Source of the DNA: Hymenopus coronatus
Taxonomy: Eukaryota > Arthropoda > Insecta > Mantodea > Hymenopodidae
Reading direction: 5' to 3'
DNA length: 64,000 bases
Assembly (NCBI GenBank): GCA_030762935.1
Contig: CM060888.1
Coordinates: forward strand, 118,617,468 to 118,681,467
Part shown: piece by piece, positions 1-10,967 of the stretch
Numbering within the stretch: the stretch's first letter is position 1
How the letters are laid out: each line of letters begins with the position of its first letter
The notes under the pieces: model-generated
The model's database searches: none
Told to the model about the DNA's origin: nothing
Seen by the model: only the letters and a program-made list of their open reading frames with translations
Translations under genes and position numbers: made by a program

Positions 1-2050
1 TGATCTATGTGGGGATAATTGTTCGGAAGAGATATGTGAGGTGAACTAAAGCGATATGCGTGGGGTAGTGAAATGATAAGTGTGAGGAAGGTGTATGTGT
101 CTGGAAATTAAGTGATATGTGTGGGGAAGTGAAATGATATATTTGAGGAAGTAAAATGATTTGTGTGCAAAAGAGAAGTGGTGTGTGTGGGGAGGTGAAT
201 TGATTAATGTGGTGACGTGAATGATAAATGTGGACAACTGAAATAAAGCGATAAGAGTGGAAGGTTGAAGAGAAGCGTGTTGGTAAGTGAGTGATGTGTG
301 TGGGGAAGATAGGTTATACTAGTGGGAAATTGTAGAGATATGTGCGAGAACATAAATTTATATGTTTGGAGAAGATACGTGAAATGTATGTGGAAGTGAT
401 TTGTGTGAGGACGAGAAGTGATATGTGTGAGTACGTGAAGTAAATTATGTGAGGAAGTGAAGTGATATGTGTGTAGAAGTGATTTTTTTGGTGAAGTGTG
501 AATATGGGTAAGTGAAATAATATGTGTTGGGAAGAGAATTGTGTGGTGAATTGAAGGAATATGTTTGGGGAAGTGAAATAATATGTGTGAGTTTGTGGTA
601 TGTGTCTGGAAATTAGGTGTTATGTGTTGGGAAGTGTCAGTATATGTGAAAAAGCGATATGTATAAGAAATGAGGTGTTATGTGTGGGGAAGTTATGTGT
701 GTGTGGAAGTGAGGTGATATATTTGGAGTAGTGAATTTATTTGGGTGGGGAAATTAATTAAAATGTTTGTGGAAGTGATGTGCGTTAGTAAGTGTAGTGA
801 TATGCGTGGGGATGTGGTGTGATATGTGTGGGGATGTGAACTGATATATGTGGGGAAGAGATATATGTGATCTAGGGATATGTGCAGAGAAGTGAAGTGA
901 TATGTATGCAGAATTTCTGTGTGTCGGGAAAAGAAGTGATAAGGGTGAGGAAATGAAGAGATATTTTTGGGAAAGTGATTGATATATGTATGTAACTGAT
1001 ATTTTGGAGAAATGAAGTGATATGTGTGCGGAAGTGAAGTGATAAATTTGTAAAGAGATATGTTGGGTAAGTGACATATATGGGGAAGTGTAGTGATATG
1101 TGTGGGAAACTGAAGTGATATGTGTAGGGAAGCGATATTTTAGGTGAAGTGAAGTGATTTTGTGTGGGGAAGTGAATTGTGGGTTGAAGTGATATGTGTG
1201 GGACAGTAAAGTGATACGTTTAGGGAAGTGAATGGATATGTATGGGTAAGTAATATGTAGTGACAGAAAACAGAAAGTTGAAATGTGTGTTGGGAGATAA
1301 AGTGATGTGTTATATGTATGGTGATGTGAAGTTCTTTGTGCGTAAAACTGATATGTGTGGGAAACTTAGGGGAAATATGTGGAGAAATGATAATTTTCGG
1401 GAAGTTATATGTGTGGAGAAGGGAACTGGTATGCTTGGGGAAGTGATATGTGTGGTTACATGAAGAGATACTTATATATGTTGAGTGAAGTGGCAATGGT
1501 GGGGATGTAATATGTGTGGGGAAGTGAGGTGATATTTGTGGCAATGTTATATGTGATTCTGTGAAGTAATATGTTTTGTGAAGCAATATGTGTGAGCAGG
1601 TGAAGTGATATGTGTGGGCAAGTGATATATATGGGGTTGTGATGTGATATATGTGGGGAAAGGAAGTGATATTTGTTGGGAACCTCTATATATGGGGATG
1701 TGATGTGATATGTATAGGGAAAGGAAGTGATGTGTATGGTGAAGTAATATATGTGGTGAACTAATATGTGTGTGGAAGTGAAATTGAATGTATTGTGAAA
1801 TAAAGTAATATGTGTGGGGAAGTGAAATAATATGTGTGTGAAAGTCATAAGTGTTGAGACGTTAAGTGATAAATGTGAGAAAGTGAAGTGATATGTGTAA
1901 GAGGTGAAATGATATGTGTACGGAAGCTATATTATGGGAAGTTGACGTATTAGGTTTTGGGAAGAAATATAGGTGGTGAAATGAAGTGATATGTGAGGAG
2001 ATGTGAAGTGATATTAGTGGGGCAGTGAAGTTTATATATATATATATATA
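1..2050. repeat. Degenerate C-poor satellite, first block (satellite 1)
   Basis: Tandem array of diverged 18-22 bp words with core GAAGTGATATGTGTGGG. The + strand is nearly devoid of C, so minus-strand frames stay open and give His/Thr/Ser/Phe/Tyr-rich spurious peptides (for example 46-237, 1140-1586, 1456-1848); none is a gene. Larger order is visible: the word CTGGAAATTA at 101 recurs at 3589, and GTGGTTAC at 1452 recurs at 5051. A short TA run (about 2034-2050) forms the insertion site of the mariner that follows. Confidence 0.9.
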
Positions 2051-3386
2051 CGACGGCCGTTCAGAAAGTAACCTCCGATCGGTCACAGTGCGAGTAGTGG
2101 GGGGAGTAGCGACGCCATCTGTGCATTCACGCACTCAGCAGGTCAGTCGGCATCAAGCCATGGTCGAGTGAAAGTCGTACCTGCGCTAGTTTAGTGTTTG
2201 TGGCCGTTTGAAATGTGTACTGCAATAGAAAACCCCGCCAAATGTGAAGTGCGTGCTGTTATAAGGTTTTTTACAGCCAAAGGATATTCTGCAGCAGCTA
2301 TTCATCGTGAGCTTTGTGCCGTGTACGGACCAAGAGCTATGAGTGAAGGAGTGGTCCGTGAATGGGTAGGTTTATTTAAAAGTGGACGAGAAAACGTTCA
2401 TGATGAAGAGAGGAGTGGTAGACCATCATTGGTCACGGACGAACTCGTTCAGACTGTTGATGCAAAAGTTCGTGAAAACCGACGTTTCACAATGTCGGAG
2501 TTGTCTACTGATTTTCCACAGATTTCTAAGACTCTCTTGTACGAGATAGTGACAGCAAGATTGGGTTACCGTAAGTTCTGTGCACGATGGGTGCCAAAAA
2601 TTCTTACCGACCACCACAAAACTCAAAGAATGGCCTCTGCATTAGACTTTCTGTCACGTTATGACGCCGAAAGGTGAACCATTGTTAAACAGAATCGTGA
2701 CCGGGGACGAAACCTGGATTAAGTACGTGAACCCTGAGGCAAAAGAACAATCAAAGATGTGGGCACATTCAAATTCGGCTACCAAACCAATAAAAGCCCG
2801 TCAAGATTTTTCTGCCCGAAAATTGATGGCAACGGTGTTTTGGGATGCAAAAGGGGTGTTGTTGGTTGAATTCATGGAACGTGGGACGACCATTAATCAA
2901 GACGTGAACTGTGAAACAGTAAAACAATTACGACGGGCTATACAGAATAAACGCCGTGGTATGCTGACTTCCGGTATCGTTTTTTTGCACGATAACGCCC
3001 GTCCTCACTCTGCTCGCAGAACAACAGCCCTTCTTGAGTCCTTTAAGTGGGACGTTGTCAACCATCCACCTTACAGCCCTGATCTGGCGCCAAGCGATTA
3101 TCACCTCTTCATGCATATGAAGAAATGGCTCGGGTCCCAGCGGTTTGATGATGACGAAGAGCTCAAAGATGCGGTCACAGGCTGGCTCCAGGCGCAAGCG
3201 GGTGATTTTTATGCAGAAGGAATTTCAAAGCTTGTGAACAGATACGATAAGTGCCTCAATCGTTATGGAAACTATGTAGAAAAATAGTGCAAAGATGTAG
3301 TTGTAAGCTGTATATATTAAAATATTTTTATTTAACTTGGTGAATTTCTTGCAATCAACCGGAGGCTACTTTCTGAACGGCCCTTG
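2051..3386 (+). mobile_element. mariner-family DNA transposon (mariner-1), non-autonomous by frameshift
   Basis: A 1336 bp element flanked by TA on both sides (2049-2050 and 3387-3388), the mariner target duplication. The terminal inverted repeats share GGCCGTTCAGAAAGTA (2055-2070 and complement 3367-3382) and continue less perfectly outward and inward. Total length is typical of mariners (about 1.3 kb). It sits in the TA-rich part of satellite 1; the homologous stretch of the next higher-order satellite unit (about 5570-5584) lacks it. Confidence 0.93.
2213..3287 (+). pseudogene. mariner transposase (DD34D), one frameshift
   Basis: Cut-and-paste transposase that would bind the terminal repeats and move the element. 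I prefer the start at 2213 over the in-frame ATG at 2198 because the family N-terminus (ENPA-C-E) follows it directly. The N-terminal half is a helix-turn-helix region (about residues 5-150, with GRPS and RWVPK-L signatures). The C-terminal half is the DDE domain: TGDETW (Asp at 2706), HDNARPH (Asp at 2991) and SPDLAPSDY (Asp at 3096). The last two aspartates have exactly 34 residues between them. About 357 codons to the stop at 3285-3287, close to the family norm of about 345. One extra A near 2672-2674 shifts the frame just before the catalytic domain; the rest is open and all three acidic residues remain. This suggests a fairly young but inactive copy. Confidence 0.93.
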
Positions 3387-5569
3387 TATATATATGCAGA
3401 GTGATATGTACGGGGTGTGAAGTGTTATGTGTGGGGAAGCGAGGTGAAGTAATATAAGTGGGGCGTGAGGTGATTTTGTTGGGGAAAGTGAAGTAATCTA
3501 TGTGGGGAATCGATATATGTGGAAATAATTGTTGGGAAGACATATGTGAGGTGCATTAAAGCGATGGGTGTGAGGAATTGGTATGTGTCTGGAAATTAAG
3601 TGAAATGTGTGTTAATCAATTTATATGTTTGGGGAAGTGATATGTTTTAGTAAGTGTAGTGATATGTGTGGGGAAATGAAGTGGTATGTGTGGAGAAGTG
3701 AAATGATATGTAAAGTGAAGTGATATATGTGAGAAAACGCTATGTATGCGAAGTGAGGTGTTATGTGTGCGGGAGTTATATTAGTGTGGAAGCGAAGAGA
3801 TATATGTGGAGGAGTGAATTTATATCTGTGGGGTAATTAATTTATATGTTTGGGGAAGTGAAAGAGTTAGTAAGTTTAGTGATATGTGTGGGGAAGTATA
3901 TTGATGTATGTGGGGTAGTGATATGTGTGGAGAAGTGAACGATATGTGTGTGGAAGTTTAATGTGTTGGAAAGTGGAGTGGTATGTGGGTTAAGTGAGGT
4001 GATATTTAAGGCACAGTGAAGAAATACGTGTTGGAAAGTGACATGTGTGTTAACTGAGGTGATACGTATGGGGAAGTTTTAGTGATATGCATGGGGAAGT
4101 TATTTGTTTGGGGAAGTGAAGTGATATGAGCGGGGTAGTGAAGTGATATATGTGGGAAAGTGAGTGATATATGTGGAGAACTGATATTTTGGAGAAATTA
4201 AGTGATATTTGAGTGGAAATTAAGTGATATGTGTGGGGAGGTGAAGATATATATTTGGGGAAGGTATATGTGTGGGGAAGTGAAGTGATATATTTATTGG
4301 TAAGAGATAAGTTTGGGAAAGTGAAGTGACACATGTGCGGAAGTTAAGCGATAATTGTGGGGAAGTGAAGTGATAAGCATTGGGAAGTGCAATGTATGGG
4401 ACAGTGAAAGGACATGTTTGGGGAAGGAAAGTGGTATATGTGGGAGAGTGAAGAGATATGAGTGCAGAAGTGAAGTTATATGTGTTGGGATGTGAAATGA
4501 TATGTACGAGAATTGTGAGGTGTTACCTGTGCGGAAGTGAAGTGATATGTGTGGAGAAGTGAGTGATATGTGCAGTGACGTAAAGTGATATAACTGGAGA
4601 GATGAAATGATATGTTTTGAGGCATGAAGTGATATGTGTGGGGATGTGATGTTTTAGGTGAAGTTAAGTTTTTTTGTGTGAGGAAGTGTTGTGAGTGGTG
4701 AAGTGAAGGGATATGTATTGGGAAGTGTTATTTTAGGTGAAGTGAATAATTTTGTGTGGTTAAGTGAATTGTGAGGTGAAGTGATAAGTGTGGGGTAGTG
4801 ATATGTGTAGGAAAGGCTAGTGATATGTATGGGGTAGTGAAGCGATATGTGTGGAACAGTGAAGTGATATGTGTTAGCAGTTGAAGTTTATGTGCATGGA
4901 GAAGTAAAGTTATATGTATGGTGATGTGATGTGCTTTGTGTGGAAAAGTGATATTTATGGCAAACTTAGGTCACAGTTGTGGGAAAATGATAATTTGGGT
5001 AAGCATTATCTGTGAAGAAGTAAAGCGGTATTTGTTGAGGAGTGATATGTGTGGTTACGTGAAGAGATACATATATCTGGTGAGTGAAGTAGCAATTGTG
5101 GTTAAGTGACATGTGTGATGAACTGAAGTGATGTTCGTGTCGATGTGATATGTATTTTGTGAAGTAATATGTGTGAGGAGATGAAGTTTTGGAGATGTTG
5201 TTTGGGGATGTGATGTGTATGGGGATGTGATATGATATGTTTGGGGAAAGGAAGTGTTATGTGTTGGGATGTGATGTGTTGGAAAATAATGTATGTGGTG
5301 AACCAATATTTTGGAGAAGGAAGTGGTATGTGTGGTGAAATGAAAAGAGGGAGTGGGAACTCAATAGATATGTTTGCAAAAGTCATATGTGTGGAAACGT
5401 GAAGTGACTACTGTAGGAAGGTGAAGTGATGTATGGGGGAGGTGAAGTGAACAGTGTGGGGAAGTTATAATATGGGGAAATGAAGTGATATGTTTTAGGA
5501 AAAGATATAAGTGGTGAAATGAAGTAATATGTGAGGAGATGAGAAGTGGAATTAGTTGGGAAGCGAAGC

Positions 5570-5584
5570 TATATATATAAATAT
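5570..5584. other. Likely pre-insertion (empty) site for mariner-1 in the neighbouring satellite unit
   Basis: The stretch reading AGCGAAGCTATATATATAA aligns with the TA-rich left flank of mariner-1 at about 2025-2050. It continues into words resembling those found right of the element (around 3390-3480), without the 1.3 kb insert. This is read by eye; satellite degeneracy limits precision. Confidence 0.5.
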
Positions 5585-6788
5585 GAGAAAGAGATATGTT
5601 GAGGAATAGAAGTGTTAGGTGTGTGGAAGTGAAGTAATATGTGTGGTTAAGTTATACGCATGAGGAAGCGATATGTGAAGGTAAGTGAAGTGATATAAGT
5701 GGGGTGTGAGGTGATATTGTTTGGAAAAGTGAAGTGATATATGTGGGGAAGTGATAAGTGTGGTGATGTGAAGTGTTATGTATGGGTAACTGAATTGATA
5801 ATTTTGGTGAAGTCAAGTGATATGTTTGGTGAAGTAAGTAATAGTGAGGGAAATTGAAGTATGACGTGTTTGGTGAAGTGAAGGGTTAAGTGTGTTGAGG
5901 TTAAGCTATATGTGTGGTGAGGTGATACATTGTTGGGAAATGAAGTGATAATAGTGCTGACATGAAGTGATATGTGTGGTTAAGTGATGTAAAATGTGTA
6001 AAGGACGTGAAGGGATATGTATGAGGAAGTGAAGTGATATGTGAGTGAATGTTAAGGAATATCTGTGAGGAATGAAGTGATTATATGTGAGCTACATTTA
6101 GTGATATGAGTGATGGAATGAACAGATATGTGTACTGTATTAAAAGGGTATGTGTGAGCTAGTGAAGTGATATGTGTGCTTACTTTAAGAGCTATGTGTG
6201 AGGAAGTTAAGTAATATGTTTGGGGAGGTAAAATGATTTGTGTCGTTAGGAGAAGTGGCATGTGTGTGGAAGTTAAGTGATATATTTGGGGAAGTAAAAA
6301 GATTTGTGTGGAAAAGAGAAATGGTATGTGTGTGGAAGTTAAGTGATATGTTCAGGGAAGAAAAATGATTTGTGTGGAAAAGCAGAGAGGTATGTGTTGC
6401 GAAGTGAAGGGATATGTTTGGGAAAGTAAAATAGTTTATGTGGAAAAGAGAAGTGGTATGAGTGTATAACTTAAGTGATATGTGCATGGGGAATTATGAT
6501 ATGATATGTGTGGGGAAGTGATATATGTGGTGAATTAATATGTGTATGGAACTGAATTGATATTTGTGGGGTAGTGAAGTGTTAGTATGTGTATTGGTAA
6601 GTGTGGTAACGTGAAATCATATATTTGGAGAAGTGAAGTGATGTGCGTGGGTAGTTGATTTGTGTGGGGAAGGGATATGTATGGAGAAGTTAAGTGATAT
6701 GTATTGGGAAGAGATATGTCTGGTGTAATGAAGCAATGTGCATGGGGAAATGAACTGGTATGTGAGAGGATGAGGTTTATGTCTGGAA

Positions 6789-6942
6789 GTGAAGTGAAAT
6801 ATGTGGGTGAGTAATTTAAGTGATATATGTGAGGAAGTGATATGTTGAGTCAGTGAAGTATATGTGTGAAGTGAAATATGTGGGTGAGTAATTTAAGTGA
6901 TATATGTGAGGAAGTGATATGTTGAGTCAGTGAAGTATATGT
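6789..6942. repeat. Perfect 77 bp tandem duplication inside satellite 1
   Basis: Positions 6789-6865 and 6866-6942 appear identical, although neighbouring words of the array are strongly diverged. It looks like a recent local duplication. Confidence 0.85.
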
Positions 6943-7345
6943 GTAGGGGATTGAATTGAAATAAGTGGAGATGTGAAGCTATGTGTGGGGAAGTAAGTTT
7001 TAGGTTTGGGAAAGTGAAGTGATATATTTGGGGAAATGATGTGTATATGGAATATGAAGTGATATGTGTGGGGAAGTGTAATGTGTGGGGTTTTGAAATG
7101 ATATGTGTGGGAATAGTGAAAGTATACATTTGTGAGGGGAAGTGATGTGATATGTGTTTTTTTTTTTTTTTGGTAGTGTTTAACTCCCGCTTTAACTACT
7201 AATGGCACCGCAGGCGGTGGCACTGATGACAAATTAAAGATGATGGAGCATCGGTGGAATGCGATGGCGGGGGAAACTGGGAGTACCCGGAGAAAATCCG
7301 CCCCAGCGCCGCTTTGTCCACAACAAATCTCACATGCGGCTGCTT

Positions 7346-7356
7346 GGGATCGAACC
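7346..7356 (-). promoter_or_regulatory. Pol III B box of SINE-A
   Basis: On the minus strand it reads GGTTCGATCCC, fitting the B box GGTTCRANNCC, about 32 bases downstream of the A box as in tRNA genes. Confidence 0.82.
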
Positions 7357-7388
7357 CCGGCCGTCTGGGTGAGAGGCTAGTGGTCTAA

Positions 7389-7399
7389 CCACTCGGCCA
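7389..7399 (-). promoter_or_regulatory. Pol III A box of SINE-A
   Basis: On the minus strand it reads TGGCCGAGTGG, fitting the tRNA A box TRGYNNARNNG. It lies about 11 bases inside the 5' end of the SINE. Confidence 0.8.
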
Positions 7400-7420
7400 C
7401 GGCGCGGCCAATATGTGTTT

Positions 7421-8008
7421 GTGGAAGTGAAGTAATATGTGTGGGGAACTGTAATGAGTGGGTCTGTGAATTGATATTTGTGGTGAAGTGAATAGATGTG
7501 TTGGGGCAGTAAAGTAATATGTATGGGAATGTGAAGATATACATGAGGGGATGTGAAGTGAGGTGATATGTGTGGAGAAGTTTATAATGAGTGGGGCTGT
7601 GAAGTGATATGTGTGGCGAAGTAAATTGATATGTGTGGGTCATTGAAGTAATATGTGTGGGAATGTGAAGATATATGTGAACAGAAGTTAAGTGATATTT
7701 GTGGGAAGTAATATATGCTGTGAAATGAGGTATAATTGTTTAGTGACATGAGGTGATATGTGTGTTGACGTGAGTTTATATGTGGGTGGTGATGTGAGGT
7801 GATATGTGTAGTGACATGAGCTTAAATGTGCTGTGACATGAGGTGATTTGCACTGTAACGTGAGATGATATGTGTTGTGAGTAGATATGTATGGAGGTAT
7901 GATGTGTGTGGTGACATAATATGTGCAGTAACAGAGGTGATATAAGTGATGAGGATATAATAGTGGAAATGCATATAAAGCTATAGGAAGATGACATGGT
8001 AGACATAA
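7421..8008. repeat. Satellite 1 tail with a GTGACATGAGGTGATATGTG sub-array
   Basis: The satellite resumes after SINE-A, then changes at about 7740-7935 into a distinct 18-21 bp word containing GTGACATGAGGTGAT. It fades out into AT-rich DNA by about 8000. No gene. Confidence 0.75.
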
Positions 8009-8118
8009 TCTTATTATTAATATTATTTTATTATTATTATTATTGTTATTATTATTATTTATTATTATTACTGTTATTATTTTTTTAATTATAATAATTG
8101 TTATTATTATGGTCATCA
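8009..8118. repeat. ATT trinucleotide microsatellite, impure
   Basis: Run of TTA/ATT triplets with few interruptions. It gives a spurious Ile/Asn-rich minus frame. Confidence 0.9.
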
Positions 8119-9205
8119 TCATGATGTTATCATCTTTATATTATCTGTATTTTATCATTATTACCATGTTTATTGTTTATTAGAAATTTAAAAGTGTTTC
8201 TTAAACATGGGTATTATTACATTAAAAACTTTACATATATTTGTATTATAAATGTACAAATATACTTTTTCTCAAACACTTGTGGTTGAGAAATATTGAA
8301 GTTGCCTGATGCCAAATGTAGGTATTTAAATTTTGTTGTTGTGTTTAACTCCTGCTTTTACTACCATGGCAGTGCAGGCGATAAATAGGTTTAGCATGTA
8401 AAATATTGCGTTAACAAATTCTTTTTCCTTTAGGCTTTTGATTTGTGTTAATTTTTTGCCCATATTTTAAGACTCTATGCATAATTCTTTTAATCAGTTT
8501 ACAATATAAAGGAGGGCAAGGCGTTTCACTCAATCAGTGATGAAGTTTATGTTTGTTAGTTTAATATACCACTTTCTGCATCTTTTGCCAATAATTAATG
8601 CATGCAAACTTTTTAATATTTAATGGTAAATAGGTATTGTTATTTGAAGTGTATATTCAAAAGATAATTCTGCTTCTAAACACTTAAATTTGTTTGGCAT
8701 TATTTAAATTTTAACAGCAACAAAGGTGCTTCATTTTGGTGTATCTTTTACATAATGATGAACAGACTAGATAGTGTCGACATCAATCTATAAGCAATGA
8801 ATATGTTGCTGCTTATATTTTTAATATAAGTGAAGGGTTTTTTTTTCCTTTTTATTCCAGATTTCATAATATATTATTCGGCCGTAGGGAGGGCTCATGT
8901 AGTTATTTACAAGGTTTTTCTTCATTCTGTCTCCATTATTCATTATGGCGGTGATTGCCAATATTAACAAAAAGAATGCTGCCACATTACAAGCTGTCAA
9001 ATGTACTGAAATCTAATGGCTATGAGACTACTAGTATTATTTATTTTTAAGTGAAGACAAAGAAATACAATTGTATAGCAATTCTGTGGGTTACTGGTCT
9101 GTGCTTTATGCAATAATGCTTTACTGTAAGAATCACTTATAGAATTTCTTTGGTGTTGGTTTTATTTTGGACATTTTTTAATGAGCTGATTATACTAGTA
9201 TTGTG
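8119..9205. other. AT-rich non-coding DNA
   Basis: No coding signature, RNA gene or tandem order seen apart from the SINE-A fragment at 8336-8390. Confidence 0.6.
8336..8390 (-). mobile_element. SINE-A fragment, 3' end only
   Basis: The stretch GTGTTTAACTCC-GCTTT and the following 30 bases match the 3' terminal part of the full SINE-A (7176-7220). The tRNA-like head and the tail are not recognisable. Diverged, so probably old. Confidence 0.65.
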
Positions 9206-9209
9206 TGTA

Positions 9210-9613
9210 TATAGAGGCATTTTCGTGTAAGTTTTAGTAATTTCCACAGGTTTCGTTAGGTGGAGGTTAGTGGTTGTGTGTGTGTGCGTGTGTGTGTGTA
9301 AGTGGATGCTTGTAATTTGTTTTAATTTTAGTATTTTTGAAAAAGAGAATGCAAGTGGAGCTCGCATATGCTTAGTTAACTCTAGGTTAGTATATGTGTA
9401 AATAAACTGATTTTTGTGTAATTTTATTTTAGTAATTTCCACTGTTTTCATCAAAGTATGCGAGCGAAGTGAGTGTGAGCTTGGTTAGCTCTAGGTTAAT
9501 ATCTGAGTATGCGTGTAAGTAAACTGATTTTCGTGTAATTTTATTTTAGTAATTTCCACTGATTTTATTAAAGCATGCGAGTGAAGCTAGCGTGAGCTCG
9601 GTTAGCTCTAGGC

Positions 9614-9645
<32 letters not shown>

Positions 9646-10130
9646 TAGCTTGTATAGTACGCTTAGTTAGCTCTAGGTTAGTATATGTGTAAATAAACTG
9701 ATTTTCGCGTAATTTTATTTTAGTAATTTCCACTGTTTTCATCAAAATATGCGAGCGAAGCGAGTGTGTGCTTGGTTAGCTCTAGGTTAGTATGTGTTTA
9801 TGCGTGTAAGTAAACTGATTTTCGTGTAATTTTATTTTAGTAATTTCCACTGATTTTATTAAAGCATGCGAGTGAAGCTAGCGTGAGCTCGGTTAGCTCT
9901 AGGTTGGTGTGTGCGTGCGTGCGTGCGTGTGTGTGTGTGTGTGTGTATAAGTAAACTGATTTTCGTGTAATTTTATTTTAGTAATTTCCACTGATTTTTA
10001 TTAAAGCATGCGAGTGAAGCTAGCGTGAGCTCGGTTAGCTCTACGTTGGTGTGTGTGTGTGTGTGAGAGAGAGTAAATAAACTGATTTTCGTGAATTTGC
10101 TTTTAGTAACTTCCATTGCTTTCACTAAAG
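9210..10130. repeat. Tandem array of 117-174 bp units with embedded TG runs
   Basis: Units start with AAACTGATTTT at 9404, 9521, 9695, 9812, 9953 and 10079, with a diverged partial unit before 9404. Each continues as a conserved body (about 65 bp, ATTTTATTTTAGTAATTTCC core), then a variable stretch ending in GTTAGCTCTA and a TG run. Two flavours alternate at the 3' side: CGAGCGAAG-GAGTGTG at 9404 and 9695, and CGAGTGAAGCTAGCGTGAGC at 9521, 9812 and 9953. Spacings are 117, 174, 117, 141 and 126 bp. The last unit runs directly into the long repeat that begins near 10055. Confidence 0.88.
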
Positions 10131-10587
10131 TATCCAAACGAAAACAGCATTCTCTGTATTACGTTAGGTTTAGGTTAATGCGTAAATTATTATTTTATTT
10201 TTTGTAGTTAATATCTAGGCATTTCCAGTGGTTTCGCCAAAGCAAATGAGTAACACATGCTTAACAGAACAGAAGACTCGTGAATTTCGTGAAAAGAATA
10301 GGTTGGCAGTATAGTTGTGCGTTCGTAAAAATTACAAAATGGAATATGTCATTTACATTTTGCGACGAGTTTTATATATATTTATTTATTTTGTATATAT
10401 GGAAATTAATTAGGACGGGTGGGACACAGCTACTCAAAATGATCACATTTGTTACAAAACACACGTTCCAATTTAATTCTTATCTCTGGACGTCCTGCGG
10501 AACATTTACCACGTAAAGTTTCACCTGAGCTTTAACAAGTTAAGAGACGGATAGTAATCGTGACATGTACGGATATCCACACAAGTA

Positions 10588-10873
10588 AAAAAAAAAAAAA
10601 AAAAAAATTGCGTGTTATTTATGGACGCTCTTTAACTGCTGTGGTTCTCAGCGTCCCATTCTAAATTGGGCGTGAAAGACCGCTTAATTTTGCTCAGAGG
10701 CCTCTCTATCAGGCTTGAGGTTCTTTTACGTGCCGTAAATCTACGACACGGGACCCACAGCTTTACTTCCCTTCCGAAGGAAGCCATGCTAAGGATTTTT
10801 ACACCCGAAAAAATCCATCGTCCTCCGCCGGGTTTGAACCCGCGACCTTGGGTATATGAAGTCAGCATGGTAA
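10588..10873 (-). mobile_element. tRNA-derived SINE, family B (SINE-B), 5' end slightly truncated
   Basis: Minus-strand SINE with B box GGTTCAAACCC, the body with GGCACGTAAAAGAACC, and 3' end ...TAAATAACACGC. Flanked by an 11 bp target duplication, CCACACAAGTA (10577-10587 and 10874-10884). Compared with the copies at 38181 and 43191 the first 20 or so bases, including most of the A box, are missing. An A tract on the + strand (about 10587-10607) lies at the 3' side in place of the ACATTT tail seen in other copies. Reading frames such as 10666-10932 lie in this SINE and are not genes. Confidence 0.88.
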
Positions 10874-10910
10874 CCACACAAGTACGTTTACTATACAATA
10901 TGTATTTGCA

Positions 10911-10967
10911 TTTTCCGCCTGCGGTGCCATAAGTAGTTAAAGCGGGCGTTAAACACTACCAAAAAAA
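10911..10967 (+). mobile_element. 5'-truncated SINE-A insertion
   Basis: Only the last 50 or so bases of SINE-A (CGCCTGCGGTGCCAT onward) plus a short A tail. Flanked by an 11 bp duplication, ATGTATTTGCA, at 10900-10910 and 10968-10978. The corresponding position in repeat copy 2 (about 15140) has a single ATGTATTTGCA, so this is a genuine truncated retrotransposition and not a deletion remnant. Confidence 0.88.

Larger units (their letters stand above)
3387..7159. repeat. Degenerate C-poor satellite, second block (satellite 1)
   Basis: Continuation of the 18-22 bp satellite after the mariner. It contains a second higher-order unit homologous to 1-2050 (matching runs at about 3490-3620 versus 1-120, and 5040-5580 versus 1442-2035) and the start of a third from about 5690. 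It has the same strand bias, with GTG-rich + strand and open minus frames that are not genes (for example 4050-4334, 6185-6487). Confidence 0.88.
7160..7410 (-). mobile_element. tRNA-derived SINE, family A (SINE-A), full-length
   Basis: Read on the minus strand: a tRNA-like head with A box and B box, a body of about 150 bp, and a 3' end running into an A tract (T tract at 7157-7171 on +). Flanked by a 10 bp direct repeat, ATATGTGTTT, at 7150-7159 and 7411-7420, the expected target duplication. The flank is satellite 1, so part of that match could be chance. Other pieces of the same family lie at 8336-8390, 10911-10967 and 30935-31070. The head (TGGCCGAGTGG) recalls a Ser/Leu-type tRNA, but no functional tRNA is implied. 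Confidence 0.87.

Noticed and set aside
7346..7399. Possible tRNA gene (A and B boxes at tRNA spacing)
   Set aside because: The boxes belong to the SINE-A head; the sequence continues into a SINE body and A tract and repeats elsewhere. No clear cloverleaf.
9404..10130. CRISPR-like array
   Set aside because: Units are 117-174 bp with no short repeat/unique spacer alternation, in a eukaryotic transposon context.
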